Below are positions 8,047 to 17,420 of a stretch of 64,000 bases of DNA, piece after piece. The notes under the pieces were generated by a model. That model ran no database searches, had not been told where the DNA came from, and saw only the letters and a list, made by a program, of their open reading frames with translations. This stretch comes from Pedobacter sp. (GTDB taxonomy: Bacteria; Bacteroidota; Bacteroidia; Sphingobacteriales; Sphingobacteriaceae), in assembly GCA_008015505.1 (NCBI GenBank), contig SSFR01000014.1, forward strand, positions 161,148 to 225,147, given 5' to 3'. The translations under genes were made by a program, and so were the position numbers. How positions within the stretch are numbered: position 1 is the first letter of the stretch; each line of letters starts with the position of its first letter.

Positions 8047-9933
8047 GTGAAAAAAATCATCTTTTTAATTGCTGCTTTGCTGACTATCCAAGCAACTTTT
8101 GCACAGCAAGGCAAAAAGGTACGAATCGTCAGCTCTGAACTTTTGAAAGGTTTTAAAGAAGAAGGGTTTATGCGTATCATTAAACCTGTATTTGAACAAG
8201 AAGGCTCAACCCTTGCTGCAGACAGCGCCAATTTTAGTCAGGAAAAAAATACATTCGATGCTTTTGGTCATGTCGTAATTACACAAAGCAATGGAACTAT
8301 TGTATACGCTGATCTATTAAACTTTGATGGAAACAAGAAAGAAGCCCTACTCACCAATAATGTACGTCTAGTAGATAAAGACGCTACACTATATACCAAT
8401 AATCTTACTTATAATACTGGAACCCGTATTGGCACTTATGTCAATGGAGGTAAAATTGTAGACTCCAAAAACGTATTGACCAGTGTAACGGGATACTATT
8501 TTACCAATACACGGGATGCCTACTTCAAAAACAATGTCGTAATTACTTCACCCGATGGGGTGATTAAATCAGATACACTACGCTACAACTCCGGATCAAA
8601 AATTGCCTATTTCTATGGCCCAACACATCTTTATGGTAAAAACGATACCCTTTACACCGAAAATGGCGACTATAATACCCTCACACAGCATGCTCGCTTC
8701 GGTAAAAAAAACCACTATACCCAAAGCAGTAAATCGCTGAAAGGAGATAGTCTTTTTTTCGACAGAAAAACAGGCTATGGACGAGCCATAAAAAATGTCA
8801 CATTTACTGATGCTACTGAAAAAGTGACTTTCAAAGGTGAAATTGGCATTTATCATAAAAAGGATGAGAGTATCTTAGCTACACGTAATGCTTATATAAT
8901 TCTACAAACTGAATCCGATTCATCCAAAGTTGACTCGGTATGGCTAGCTGCTGATACACTGTTTAGTAAGGTTGTACGTGGACATGAGGTGCAACCTATT
9001 CTTAAAGTAAATCTCAAAAAAGACAATGAATTAGAAGATACTTCCGTCAGTAAACCAGATAGTCACCTCTCACCCAATAGTAAGCCTAGTCCTAGTGGCC
9101 ATGCCAAGTTTACAGAAAGCACCGCTCAAGAAGATAAACGTTTAATAAAAGAAGTTATATCGCCGGAACAGAATAATAAAGCTTCAGGCCTAACGAATAC
9201 ACTTACACAAAAAATAAGCAATCTGTCTCCTGACTCTTTAGCTCGAGATACAGCAAAAGTCCGTATTGTGTTTGCCTATCATAAGGCAAAAATATTTAAA
9301 TCAGATTTACAAGCTAAAGCGGATTCCATCTTTTTTAGCTACAAAGACTCGACCATTCGTTGCTATAGTCAACCCATGATTTGGACTCAAGGCTCACAAT
9401 TTTCTGCTGATACTATTTATCTACAAATGAAAAATAAGAAATTGGACAACATGCTTCTTCAACGCAACGGATTTATCGTCGGAACAGAGGCTTCTGATTC
9501 ATCCAAATTCAATCAAGTCAAAGGAAAACTAATCACGGGGTATTTTAAAAACAATAAGCTGAATAACCTCTTCGTTGACGGAAATGCCGAAAGTGTATAT
9601 TATGTCAAAGAAGAAAAAGAGGGCAAAACAGGAAAATACACCGGAATGAATAAAATGCTCAGTAGCCGGATGAAGGTACTATTTGAACATCATATGCTAA
9701 AAGATATCTCATTTATTCGCAAGCCTGAAGGAACTTATTATCCTATTAAACAAATTCCTACTGACCAAACCATTCTACCCGGATTTATCTGGAAACCCAA
9801 AGACAGGCCCAAATCAAAAGACGAAATTATCCCCAGCTTAACAAATGAAGTGCCTATTTTGCCAAAGCAAAAAAACACCAAGACACAGTCAAAATCAACA
9901 AGTAAAATCACGGAACAAAAACATAAACCCTAA
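8047..9933 (+). CDS. OstA/LptA-like LPS-transport family protein
   Basis: 628 residues starting at GTG. This start gives a clean signal peptide (MKKIIFLIAALLTIQATFAQ). The N-terminal ~300 residues carry repeated beta-strand units (SANFSQEKNTFDAFGHVVIT, DTLRYNSGSKIAYFYG) typical of the OstA/LptA jelly-roll that binds and shuttles lipid A-linked LPS across the periplasm. A Ser/Pro/Lys-rich linker (about 320-400) joins a second OstA-like region. It is much longer than E. coli LptA (185 residues), as usual for Bacteroidetes OstA-like proteins. It leads an apparent operon with the SIMPL gene 5 bp downstream. LptB lies far away at 57.8 kb. Family good, exact role inferred. Confidence 0.8.
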   Translation: MKKIIFLIAALLTIQATFAQQGKKVRIVSSELLKGFKEEGFMRIIKPVFEQEGSTLAADSANFSQEKNTFDAFGHVVITQSNGTIVYADLLNFDGNKKEALLTNNVRLVDKDATLYTNNLTYNTGTRIGTYVNGGKIVDSKNVLTSVTGYYFTNTRDAYFKNNVVITSPDGVIKSDTLRYNSGSKIAYFYGPTHLYGKNDTLYTENGDYNTLTQHARFGKKNHYTQSSKSLKGDSLFFDRKTGYGRAIKNVTFTDATEKVTFKGEIGIYHKKDESILATRNAYIILQTESDSSKVDSVWLAADTLFSKVVRGHEVQPILKVNLKKDNELEDTSVSKPDSHLSPNSKPSPSGHAKFTESTAQEDKRLIKEVISPEQNNKASGLTNTLTQKISNLSPDSLARDTAKVRIVFAYHKAKIFKSDLQAKADSIFFSYKDSTIRCYSQPMIWTQGSQFSADTIYLQMKNKKLDNMLLQRNGFIVGTEASDSSKFNQVKGKLITGYFKNNKLNNLFVDGNAESVYYVKEEKEGKTGKYTGMNKMLSSRMKVLFEHHMLKDISFIRKPEGTYYPIKQIPTDQTILPGFIWKPKDRPKSKDEIIPSLTNEVPILPKQKNTKTQSKSTSKITEQKHKP

Positions 9934-9938
9934 ATCCT

Positions 9939-10637
9939 ATGAAACAGTTAATCCTGTCCTTATTAATTGGCACACAAGCACTAATTTCCCATGCTCAAAC
10001 GATTGATGTACGTAAAAAAATTGATGTCGTAGGCACTGCTGAAACAGAAGTAACCCCCGATATCATCTATCTAAACATCTCTCTAAAAGAATACGTCACG
10101 AATAATGGAAAAAAGAAGGTAGAAATTGAAGAATTAGAACACCAACTACAAACTGCTGTTCTCGGGGCCGGTCTTCCCAAAGAAGACCTGATGATCAATA
10201 ACATTGCCAGTTATAATTGGGACTGGACAGGTAAAAAAAACCTTGATTTCCTTGCTAGAAAACAATACAGAATTAAAGTAGCTGACCTGAGCAAAGTAAA
10301 CCAACTCATCAGTGCCATCGATCCTAAAGGCATAGAATACAGTGGAATCGATGGCTATGATTATTCAAAAATTGAAACATTAAAAAAAGATCTTAAAATT
10401 AAAGCGCTACAAAATGCCAAAGAAAAGGCTAATTATCTACTTGAAGCCATTGGAGAAAAGCTAGGTGGCCCAATAGATATTCAAGAAATCAATGACGAAT
10501 ATTACCCAACACCCAGATACCGAGCCGTTACAATGAATGCCATGGCCGCTGACGCAACTTCAGCATCCATGCCGGATATTGACTTCAAAAAAATAAAACT
10601 AAAATATCAAATGCACACCGTTTTTGAGGTTAAATAA
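9939..10637 (+). CDS. SIMPL (DUF541) domain periplasmic protein
   Basis: 232 residues with a signal peptide (MKQLILSLLIGTQALISHAQ). The mature part begins IDVVGTAETEVTPDIIYLNI, the typical opening of SIMPL/BP26 domains, continues with the paired-helix and strand pattern of the family and ends with KIKLKYQMHTVFEV. Members are periplasmic or outer-membrane oligomeric proteins of poorly defined function, sometimes linked to oxidative stress or envelope channels. It sits 5 bp after the OstA-like gene and is probably co-transcribed, which suggests an envelope role. Confidence 0.82.
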   Translation: MKQLILSLLIGTQALISHAQTIDVRKKIDVVGTAETEVTPDIIYLNISLKEYVTNNGKKKVEIEELEHQLQTAVLGAGLPKEDLMINNIASYNWDWTGKKNLDFLARKQYRIKVADLSKVNQLISAIDPKGIEYSGIDGYDYSKIETLKKDLKIKALQNAKEKANYLLEAIGEKLGGPIDIQEINDEYYPTPRYRAVTMNAMAADATSASMPDIDFKKIKLKYQMHTVFEVK

Positions 10638-10679
10638 AAAAGATCACACGCATCCTTTTCCAAGCCGTTAAAAGCTCCC

Positions 10680-11729
10680 ATGAAAAAAATCGACCGAAGC
10701 GATATTCCATCCAAAAAAAAAATATCCTATGCTATCCGGCCGGAATTACGTTCTTATTTATTGCAATATGGTCGAGAACGGGTACTGCCTGTCCGCTATA
10801 CAGACTTGCTCCGCTTCAATTTAAGTACTCCGCTGATCGATAAAGATGGACAAGACACGCTTTGGCACACCGTCTACTATAACGAACATGAAATGGAGGA
10901 CCTCTTTCCTAATCTTACCTACATTTATGCCTTGATGCATACCGATGGAGACATTAAAGTCATGGAGCATCTGTCGGTAGCTCGCATCGATTATTGCACT
11001 TTTGGTAATTCTAAGCCTTTCCGCGTACGTATCATCAATCGCTTGAACGATAACTATGATCACTTCTATATCAAAGTTGCAGATGCCTCGCGTGTTTATG
11101 GATTAGAGCTCGAAAACCTTTTATCACCCAATACTATTTTATATCTCACAGATAATAATACACTTATTGAAGAGCATATTCCAGGTCTACCTGGTGATAT
11201 CTTTGTAAATAGTGTTTCAAATGCGACCAAATTTGACCAAATCCGAATCTGCAAAGAATTTGTCAAGTTTAATGAGCGATGCTTTGTCCGTCTTTTAGGT
11301 GATATGCGCTCCTATAACTTTGTGGTTGATATTACACCAGATATTGAAGGCAATCAATATCGTTTACGGGCAGTTGATTTTGATCAGCAATCATATGAAG
11401 GTCGCTTGAAATTATATCTCCCTCAATTTTTCAAGGAAAATCTCAAGCTAGTCCAACTAAGTATGCAGTACATGAATAATGCCACAATCCGTCAATATCA
11501 GGAAGAGGAACGTACCCTAATCTCCAATCGCATACGCGCTGAACATCATCGCCTCAATGATTTATTTAATGTGATGTGTATGGATGAGATAGCTCCCATC
11601 CCGAAAGTCCAACAACTGAAAAAAGAGCTCACTAACCACCATCAAACCACTGTTTTTAATAACTGCGAAAATATGGGACAGATTGTCTATGAGTGTTTAA
11701 GTTTGGTTGTGGGTAAACGATTGAATTAG
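10680..11729 (+). CDS. Conserved hypothetical protein with kinase-like motifs
   Basis: 349 residues, no signal peptide or membrane helix. I do not recognise a named family. The sequence has an order of motifs resembling aminoglycoside-phosphotransferase/kinase folds: HFYIKVADASRVYGLELE (possible ATP-binding Lys and helix-C Glu, about 130-147), EEHIPGLPGDIF at a hinge-like place, GDMRSYNFVVD (about 207-217) resembling the HGDxxxxN catalytic loop with the His replaced, and AVDFDQQS (about 231-238) resembling the metal-binding DFD/IDFD. It lies 42 bp after the SIMPL gene in the same direction. The kinase-like reading is inference; the gene itself is well supported by length and operon position. 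Confidence 0.6.
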   Translation: MKKIDRSDIPSKKKISYAIRPELRSYLLQYGRERVLPVRYTDLLRFNLSTPLIDKDGQDTLWHTVYYNEHEMEDLFPNLTYIYALMHTDGDIKVMEHLSVARIDYCTFGNSKPFRVRIINRLNDNYDHFYIKVADASRVYGLELENLLSPNTILYLTDNNTLIEEHIPGLPGDIFVNSVSNATKFDQIRICKEFVKFNERCFVRLLGDMRSYNFVVDITPDIEGNQYRLRAVDFDQQSYEGRLKLYLPQFFKENLKLVQLSMQYMNNATIRQYQEEERTLISNRIRAEHHRLNDLFNVMCMDEIAPIPKVQQLKKELTNHHQTTVFNNCENMGQIVYECLSLVVGKRLN

Positions 11730-11734
11730 CTTAA

Positions 11735-14700
11735 CTAACCCATTGCTCCTAAAGAGCTCAACTCCAAGACCAAATCATCCGTATTTACTAAAGTCCCAGA
11801 TGAAAGAATCACATGTTTAATTTCTCCATCTGTAACAGCGGAGATACAAGTTTCCATTTTCATCGCCTCAATCATAAACAGCGGCTGATTTTTATTCACC
11901 TTATCATTGGGTTTAACAAACACTTTAGATAACATCCCCTGTAATGGCGAACCCACATGATTCGGATTCCCTTTATCTACTTTACGATTTTCTAACCGAA
12001 CAACTTTAGTGGTTTTGTCTTTGATCCGGATATTTCGCGTTTGCCCATTTAGCTCAAAAAATACCGTACGCATCCCCTTTTCATCGGCTGGACCAATTGA
12101 TAACAAACGAATAAGCAGCGTTTTCCCACGGGATATTTCAATAGTCGTTTCCTCACCAGGCTTCATACCAAAGAAAAAATTGCAGGTTGGAATAACTGAG
12201 ATATCCCCATATTGACGAAACATTTTGAGATAACCTTCAGTTACTTTCGGATAAAATTGATAAGATAAATAAGTCGTATACGATAAATCTTTACCAAACT
12301 GCTTTTTGAATGCTTTAAAATCAGCCTCTAAATCAAGTGGGGAAAGATATTGATTCGGCCGTCCTGTATGTGCCTTTTTATCTTTTAAAATAATACGTTG
12401 CAGCTCTCTCGGAAAACCTCCCTCAGGCTGGCCAAGTTCTCCCATAAACAGGGAAACAACCGAATCTGGGAACGAAATTTGCGCCCCACGAGTAAATAAA
12501 TCCGCTTTACTAAGCTGATTGGCGACCATATATTGAGCCATATCACCCACAACCTTGGAACTTGGTGTCACTTTCACCAGATCTCCAAATAAATCATTGA
12601 CTTCAGCATAACGCTCCTTGATCTGTTCAAACTGATCCCCCAAACCTAAAGCAATAGCCTGTGGCTTTAAATTGGAATACTGCCCACCCGGAATTTCATG
12701 CTGAAAAACTTCCGCAGAGCCCGCCTTCATTCCCGACTCAAATGGATAGTAATACTCCCGAACAGTTTCCCAATAGGTGCTAAATTGATTAAGTGACCTA
12801 ATATCATATGGGTTTTCCCGCTGATGAAAACGCATCATTTCAACAATTGCATTCAGATTGGGCTGAGAGGTAAGACCTGATAAAGCCCCCAAAGCACAAT
12901 CAACCACATCTACACCTGCATCAATAGCCATCATATACGTAGCCGATTGCAAAGATGAGGTGTCATGCGTATGTAAGTGAATAGGAATTTTTACAGTGTC
13001 TTTCAAAGCCTGAATCAATATTTTTGCAGCATACGGCTTGAGTAAGCCCGACATATCTTTGATACCCAAAATATGGGACCCCGCATCCTCGAGTTCCTTA
13101 GCCAAACGCAAATAATAGTTTAAATCATATTTGGTTCGTTTGGGGTCTAAGATATCTCCAGTATAACACAATGCCCCTTCGGCAATTCCTCCCGTTTTGT
13201 TCCGCACCATATCGATACAGGGTGCAATATTTGGCATCCAATTCAACGAGTCGAATATGCGAAAGACATCGACCCCTTTCTCCCAACTGGTTTGTACAAA
13301 CGATTCAATGAGATTATCTGGATAAGCCGAATAGCCCACTCCATTACATCCCCTAATCAACATTTGGATCAACATATTGGGTACTGCTGCACGCAATTTT
13401 TCCAAACGCATCCAAGGGTCCTCGTGTAAGAAGCGAAGACAAACATCAAATGTAGCACCTCCCCAAGCTTCTATACTGAAGGTTTGGGGATGACATCTAG
13501 CAAATGCTTCAGCGACCTTCAGCATGTCATAAGTGCGCATACGCGTAGCTAATAATGACTGATGTCCATCACGCAGGGTCGTATCGGTATAATAAATCTT
13601 CTCCTCTTTCTTTAGCCACTGGCAAAACCCCTCAGGACCTAATTCATTAAGCAAATCTTTGGTTCCCTTAGGATAATCTGCATGATGATCAAAATGAGGA
13701 ATGATTGATTTTTCTAAACGCTTATCTGCATCGACCTTTTTCACATCTAGATTTCCATTAACAGCAACCTCTCCCAGAAAAGAAAGCATACGTGTGCCTC
13801 TATCAAGTCTGGTTTTAGTCTGAAATAGGTCTGGGTGTTCCTGAATGAAATTAACCGTTGCCATCCCTTCAATCAAGGTGGGATGATTGATCAGATTTTC
13901 TAAGAACTGAATATTATTCTTTACACCACGGATACGAAATTCACGCAAGGCCCGATTCATCTTTCGAGAGGCATCAAACAAAGTCGTCCCCCAGGTACTC
14001 ACTTTCACCAACATGGAATCAAAAAACGGGCTAATTTGCATGCCTGAATAGGTACTCCCCTCGTCCAAACGAACCCCAAAACCCGCCGCATTGCGATAAG
14101 TAATCAACGTACCATAGTCTGGCTTAAAATCATTAGCGGGATCTTCCGTAGTAATACGACATTGCATAGCAAAGCCATTCTTAGTAATCGCTGATTGATC
14201 ACCCAAGCCTATTTCCGGATCGTTTAAATGATAACCATCGGCAATATAGATCTGGGTTTTGATCAGATCAATTCCCGTAATCATTTCCGTAACCGTATGT
14301 TCAACCTGAATACGTGGATTAACTTCAATAAAATAAATACGCTCATCCGTATCGACCAAAAATTCGACCGTCCCTACGTTATTATAGCCAACCGCTCTGG
14401 CAATACGTATCGCATACTCGTATAATTTCCCGCGAGTTTTATCCTTCAAGTTCAAGGACGGAGCAATTTCAACAACTTTCTGAAACCTACGCTGCACAGA
14501 ACAGTCCCGCTCATACAGATGAACTACATTTTGATGATTATCAGCCACAATTTGCACCTCAATATGTCGGGGGCTTTCGATGAATTTCTCTAAAAAAATA
14601 GTACCATCGCCAAAAGCGTTTTTTGCTTCGCTGCGTGCTTCATTAAACGACTTTTCCAATTCTACAGGCGTTCGAACCACACGCATGCCACGCCCACCCC

Positions 14701-15193
14701 CACCAGAGGCCGCCTTTAAAATCACAGGATAGCCAATACGAACAGCCTCGCTTAAAGCCTCATCGGGTGTATTCAAAGTTCCCTCGTTACTTTCAATAAT
14801 GGGAATATGATTCTGCTTAGCAACACTTTTGGCAATCACCTTATCTCCCAAGGCATTCATCACATCCGGACGAGGGCCAATAAAAATGACCCCATTTTGC
14901 GCACATCTTTTAGCAAACTCTTGATTTTCAGATAAAAATCCATAACCAGGATGAATGGCATCAACCGCACTATATTTTGCTACTGCAATAATTGCATCGA
15001 TATCTAAATAGGGCTTCAGTGGATCTTTATCTGCTCCAATTTGGTAAGCCTCATCAGCCTTATACCGATGCAAGGAATAACGATCCTCGTATGTATAAAT
15101 GGCAACTGTTTGAATATCCAGTTCATTACACGCACGGCTAATACGTATGGCAATCTCTCCCCGATTGGCAATCAATATTTTTTTAATATTCAT
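11735..15193 (-). CDS. pyc: Pyruvate carboxylase
   Basis: 1152 residues, full-length single-chain enzyme that makes oxaloacetate from pyruvate, bicarbonate and ATP for anaplerosis and gluconeogenesis. Order of domains: biotin carboxylase (residues 1 to about 460; KILIANRGEIAIRISRA at the start, ASGGGGRGMRVV glycine loop, FIEVNPRIQVEHTVTE), carboxyltransferase (about 535-800; DTTLRDGHQSLLATRMRT, HLHTHDTS metal site), a linker/allosteric region and the C-terminal biotinyl carrier domain with EAMKMET (Lys about 1109). It is convergent with the kinase-like gene with only 5 bp between stops. An inverted-repeat element lies about 165 bp upstream of its start. Confidence 0.97.
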   Translation of the reverse strand: MNIKKILIANRGEIAIRISRACNELDIQTVAIYTYEDRYSLHRYKADEAYQIGADKDPLKPYLDIDAIIAVAKYSAVDAIHPGYGFLSENQEFAKRCAQNGVIFIGPRPDVMNALGDKVIAKSVAKQNHIPIIESNEGTLNTPDEALSEAVRIGYPVILKAASGGGGRGMRVVRTPVELEKSFNEARSEAKNAFGDGTIFLEKFIESPRHIEVQIVADNHQNVVHLYERDCSVQRRFQKVVEIAPSLNLKDKTRGKLYEYAIRIARAVGYNNVGTVEFLVDTDERIYFIEVNPRIQVEHTVTEMITGIDLIKTQIYIADGYHLNDPEIGLGDQSAITKNGFAMQCRITTEDPANDFKPDYGTLITYRNAAGFGVRLDEGSTYSGMQISPFFDSMLVKVSTWGTTLFDASRKMNRALREFRIRGVKNNIQFLENLINHPTLIEGMATVNFIQEHPDLFQTKTRLDRGTRMLSFLGEVAVNGNLDVKKVDADKRLEKSIIPHFDHHADYPKGTKDLLNELGPEGFCQWLKKEEKIYYTDTTLRDGHQSLLATRMRTYDMLKVAEAFARCHPQTFSIEAWGGATFDVCLRFLHEDPWMRLEKLRAAVPNMLIQMLIRGCNGVGYSAYPDNLIESFVQTSWEKGVDVFRIFDSLNWMPNIAPCIDMVRNKTGGIAEGALCYTGDILDPKRTKYDLNYYLRLAKELEDAGSHILGIKDMSGLLKPYAAKILIQALKDTVKIPIHLHTHDTSSLQSATYMMAIDAGVDVVDCALGALSGLTSQPNLNAIVEMMRFHQRENPYDIRSLNQFSTYWETVREYYYPFESGMKAGSAEVFQHEIPGGQYSNLKPQAIALGLGDQFEQIKERYAEVNDLFGDLVKVTPSSKVVGDMAQYMVANQLSKADLFTRGAQISFPDSVVSLFMGELGQPEGGFPRELQRIILKDKKAHTGRPNQYLSPLDLEADFKAFKKQFGKDLSYTTYLSYQFYPKVTEGYLKMFRQYGDISVIPTCNFFFGMKPGEETTIEISRGKTLLIRLLSIGPADEKGMRTVFFELNGQTRNIRIKDKTTKVVRLENRKVDKGNPNHVGSPLQGMLSKVFVKPNDKVNKNQPLFMIEAMKMETCISAVTDGEIKHVILSSGTLVNTDDLVLELSSLGAMG

Positions 15194-15357
15194 CAGAATT
15201 GAATTATTCTATGGCATTAATTAGACTATACAGAGACTAGATTAAAAACAAAAAGAAGCTTTGGAATTAAGAAAATAAAACATTCTTTGGTATTACCGCC
15301 TGGAAACAAATGTGATAAAAAATGCCCTAAAAATAAATGCAATTCAAAACTATCACT

Positions 15358-15552
15358 GAGTCGGTCTAAAATTTATTTTATAAAGCTATTGCCGGTTATT
15401 TTTGAGCGGAATGAGATAGATTTTTCAAAGATATTCAGCTGCTCGCTTCGCTCGGGTTTGGAGCAATAGTGAGAGGCCATTGCGAATAATCTAACAAAAT
15501 TATAGCCAAAAAGAAACAAAAGAATGAAATGAAATAAACTTTAGATTGGCTC
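15358..15552. repeat. Inverted-repeat (MITE-like) element, diverged copy
   Basis: About 195 bp with imperfect terminal inverted repeats: GAGTCGGTCTAAAATTTATT at the left and the complement of GAGCCAATCTAAAGTTTATT at the right. Internally it shares AAGCTATTGCCGGTTATTTT and neighbouring sequence with the element at 24134-24294, plus a related AGCCAAAAAGAA.CAAAAGA block near the right end. It contains no gene of its own. The rest of the 480-bp gap between pyc and the DUF4403-like gene (15194-15674) shows no other feature except a TAGTAGTT/AACTACTA hairpin at 15646-15666 without a clear T-run. Confidence 0.75.
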
Positions 15553-15674
15553 GCTATAAAGCGGCGCTCAAAATCATAGGCAGTAAATCAAGGCGTCACG
15601 AATTTTCTAGAACGTTAGAATGAAAACGAATAGTTGCTTTACCAGTAGTAGTTACCAAAACTACTATTTCGTTT

Positions 15675-17249
15675 TTAGTGAAATTTATTTTTTTTTAGAG
15701 AAAGTTTAGCTACCTCAATCCCAACAATATTCCTTATGGCTGGAGTCATTTTAAGATAGTCATTCACAGAACTAAGTGTTTTGTCCATGTGAGGTCTAAG
15801 AGGTATAACTAAATGCCGCTTAATTAGCTTCAAAATATCGTCGTGAAAAAAAACATCTGCTAGTTTTAATAAACTACCTCGAATGCCCAATCTATGGTCC
15901 ATAACAGGACCACTCTGATCAAGCTTATAATCGTCAAAACGTATTTCCTCCTTTTGAACATCATATATAGGAGAAAAAGCTAACTTATACTTACCATTAA
16001 AACTTCCCTTTAATTTCAACTCAACAACTATCGAAGATCCTGACCCTTTATACACATGCACACCATGTATACAGGATACCCCCACTGCTTTTTTAGCAAT
16101 TTTTTTAGTGATCTTTTTGCGTACACTGTCAATATGAGTGGAAGCAGATACCTCGTTTGTGAATATGCCATCCAAACCATCTTTATCCTCCAACCCATTA
16201 GCTGTAATATATCTTCCAAGCATTTTATGTTGAACAATACCGGTTATACCAAAGTAAGAAATGCACACTGGCATACATGCCTTAAATTCCCCAACGGGGA
16301 CAATACTCCGACTTGCTATCCTTATATTGTCTCTATTGAAACGCAAGTAGGGCTTTTGTCCTATACTGGTCTCAAATTCAGCATGCATTTCTAAATTGAC
16401 TTTTATTTTTCCTTCAGAAATAATGGGTTGATTTGTATAAATCGTTCGTGGCTGAATCACATACCAAATACCATAATCTGAATTTACCTCTGTGGCCTTA
16501 CATACCTCATATAGTCTTGTTGTTACAGCTTGCTTACTACAATAATTTTCGGCAACATAACCAAATATGTAATCATTCAGATATCTAGGTATTATCACAC
16601 TGTTAAAAATGGGGGGTGCGGCAATCTTACCGGCGTTTGAAAAAACACTTACAACACTATCTTTAGTATAATTCAAAACACTTGTAGCACTACCCATCAA
16701 ATAGATCCACCAATCATTAGCTGGCTGAGGCTGAGCAATAGGAGCAGCTTGAAAAGATGATTGAGTGCCCCAATCAATGATTTTTTCAATTTCAAACCTG
16801 GTTGACGAAGAATTTAGCTCTAAATTATCAGACAAAGCCAAAGAGCTAATCATCTTTATTTTTGCACTACCGGATACTTCATAATCAGCGCTCCCAAGGA
16901 TCGCACTTGCATGTTGCACTCTAGCTTCCAGTCTAATGTGAATAGTTACGTGTAATAATCCTCCAACCTCCGCAATTATTAAGTCCGATACCTTATAAAC
17001 CCGAACACAAGAAACACCAGTAGTCTGATTTATTTTAAAAAAATCAGGCATGTCAACTATTCTAGTCCCATTTTGAATCTCCCTGTTTAATTTATCCTGT
17101 AAGGACCTCAAATTAATTTCAATTGGAAAATGAATATGAGAATCATTAGTATCGTGTATACCAGATACTTCTACTGCCTCTATACCGAGTGGAATTCCCT
17201 CAATGATAGTTGACACCGGGTGCTGACTTTTAGTAAAATATTTCCACAT
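15675..17249 (-). CDS. DUF4403-like protein (possible lipid-binding TULIP-type fold)
   Basis: 524 residues. The N-terminal block SHIHFPIEINLRSLQDKLN and the later repeat of an amphipathic beta/helix layout (KLIKRHLVIPLRPHMDKTLS) resemble DUF4403, a Bacteroidetes family of long beta-rich proteins. The sequence looks like two similar halves joined near a hydrophobic central stretch (about 175-230). There is no obvious signal peptide (MWKYFTKSQHP), unlike what I would expect for a secreted relative, so localisation is unclear. Five or more cysteines are scattered. It stands alone between pyc and serS with repeat sequences on both sides. The family call is tentative; the gene is real by its length and composition. 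Confidence 0.5.
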   Translation of the reverse strand: MWKYFTKSQHPVSTIIEGIPLGIEAVEVSGIHDTNDSHIHFPIEINLRSLQDKLNREIQNGTRIVDMPDFFKINQTTGVSCVRVYKVSDLIIAEVGGLLHVTIHIRLEARVQHASAILGSADYEVSGSAKIKMISSLALSDNLELNSSSTRFEIEKIIDWGTQSSFQAAPIAQPQPANDWWIYLMGSATSVLNYTKDSVVSVFSNAGKIAAPPIFNSVIIPRYLNDYIFGYVAENYCSKQAVTTRLYEVCKATEVNSDYGIWYVIQPRTIYTNQPIISEGKIKVNLEMHAEFETSIGQKPYLRFNRDNIRIASRSIVPVGEFKACMPVCISYFGITGIVQHKMLGRYITANGLEDKDGLDGIFTNEVSASTHIDSVRKKITKKIAKKAVGVSCIHGVHVYKGSGSSIVVELKLKGSFNGKYKLAFSPIYDVQKEEIRFDDYKLDQSGPVMDHRLGIRGSLLKLADVFFHDDILKLIKRHLVIPLRPHMDKTLSSVNDYLKMTPAIRNIVGIEVAKLSLKKNKFH

Positions 17250-17348
17250 AAATGCATAAATAGGCCATTAGAAACCTAAATTTAATATTTTTATTAAATT
17301 AAAACAACATTAAAATAAAAATATTAACACAATTAATGTCGAATAAAG

Positions 17349-17371
17349 TAACCTAAACTTTAGACCAGCTC
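17349..17371. repeat. Solo end of the inverted-repeat element
   Basis: This stretch matches 20 of 23 bases of the right terminal inverted repeat of the 24134-24294 element (shared core CTAAACTTTAGACCAGCTC versus ATAAACTTTAGACAAGCTC). No interior or partner end is seen nearby, so it is probably a degraded remnant in the gap upstream of the DUF4403-like gene. Confidence 0.5.
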
Positions 17372-17420
17372 ATTAATTAAACATGGCACCTAATGTCTAT
17401 TTAACATCAGATATAGTGTA

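Noticed and set aside
16056-16394. 112-residue ORF opposite the DUF4403-like gene
   Set aside because: Antisense shadow of a long, better-supported gene; no recognisable motif.
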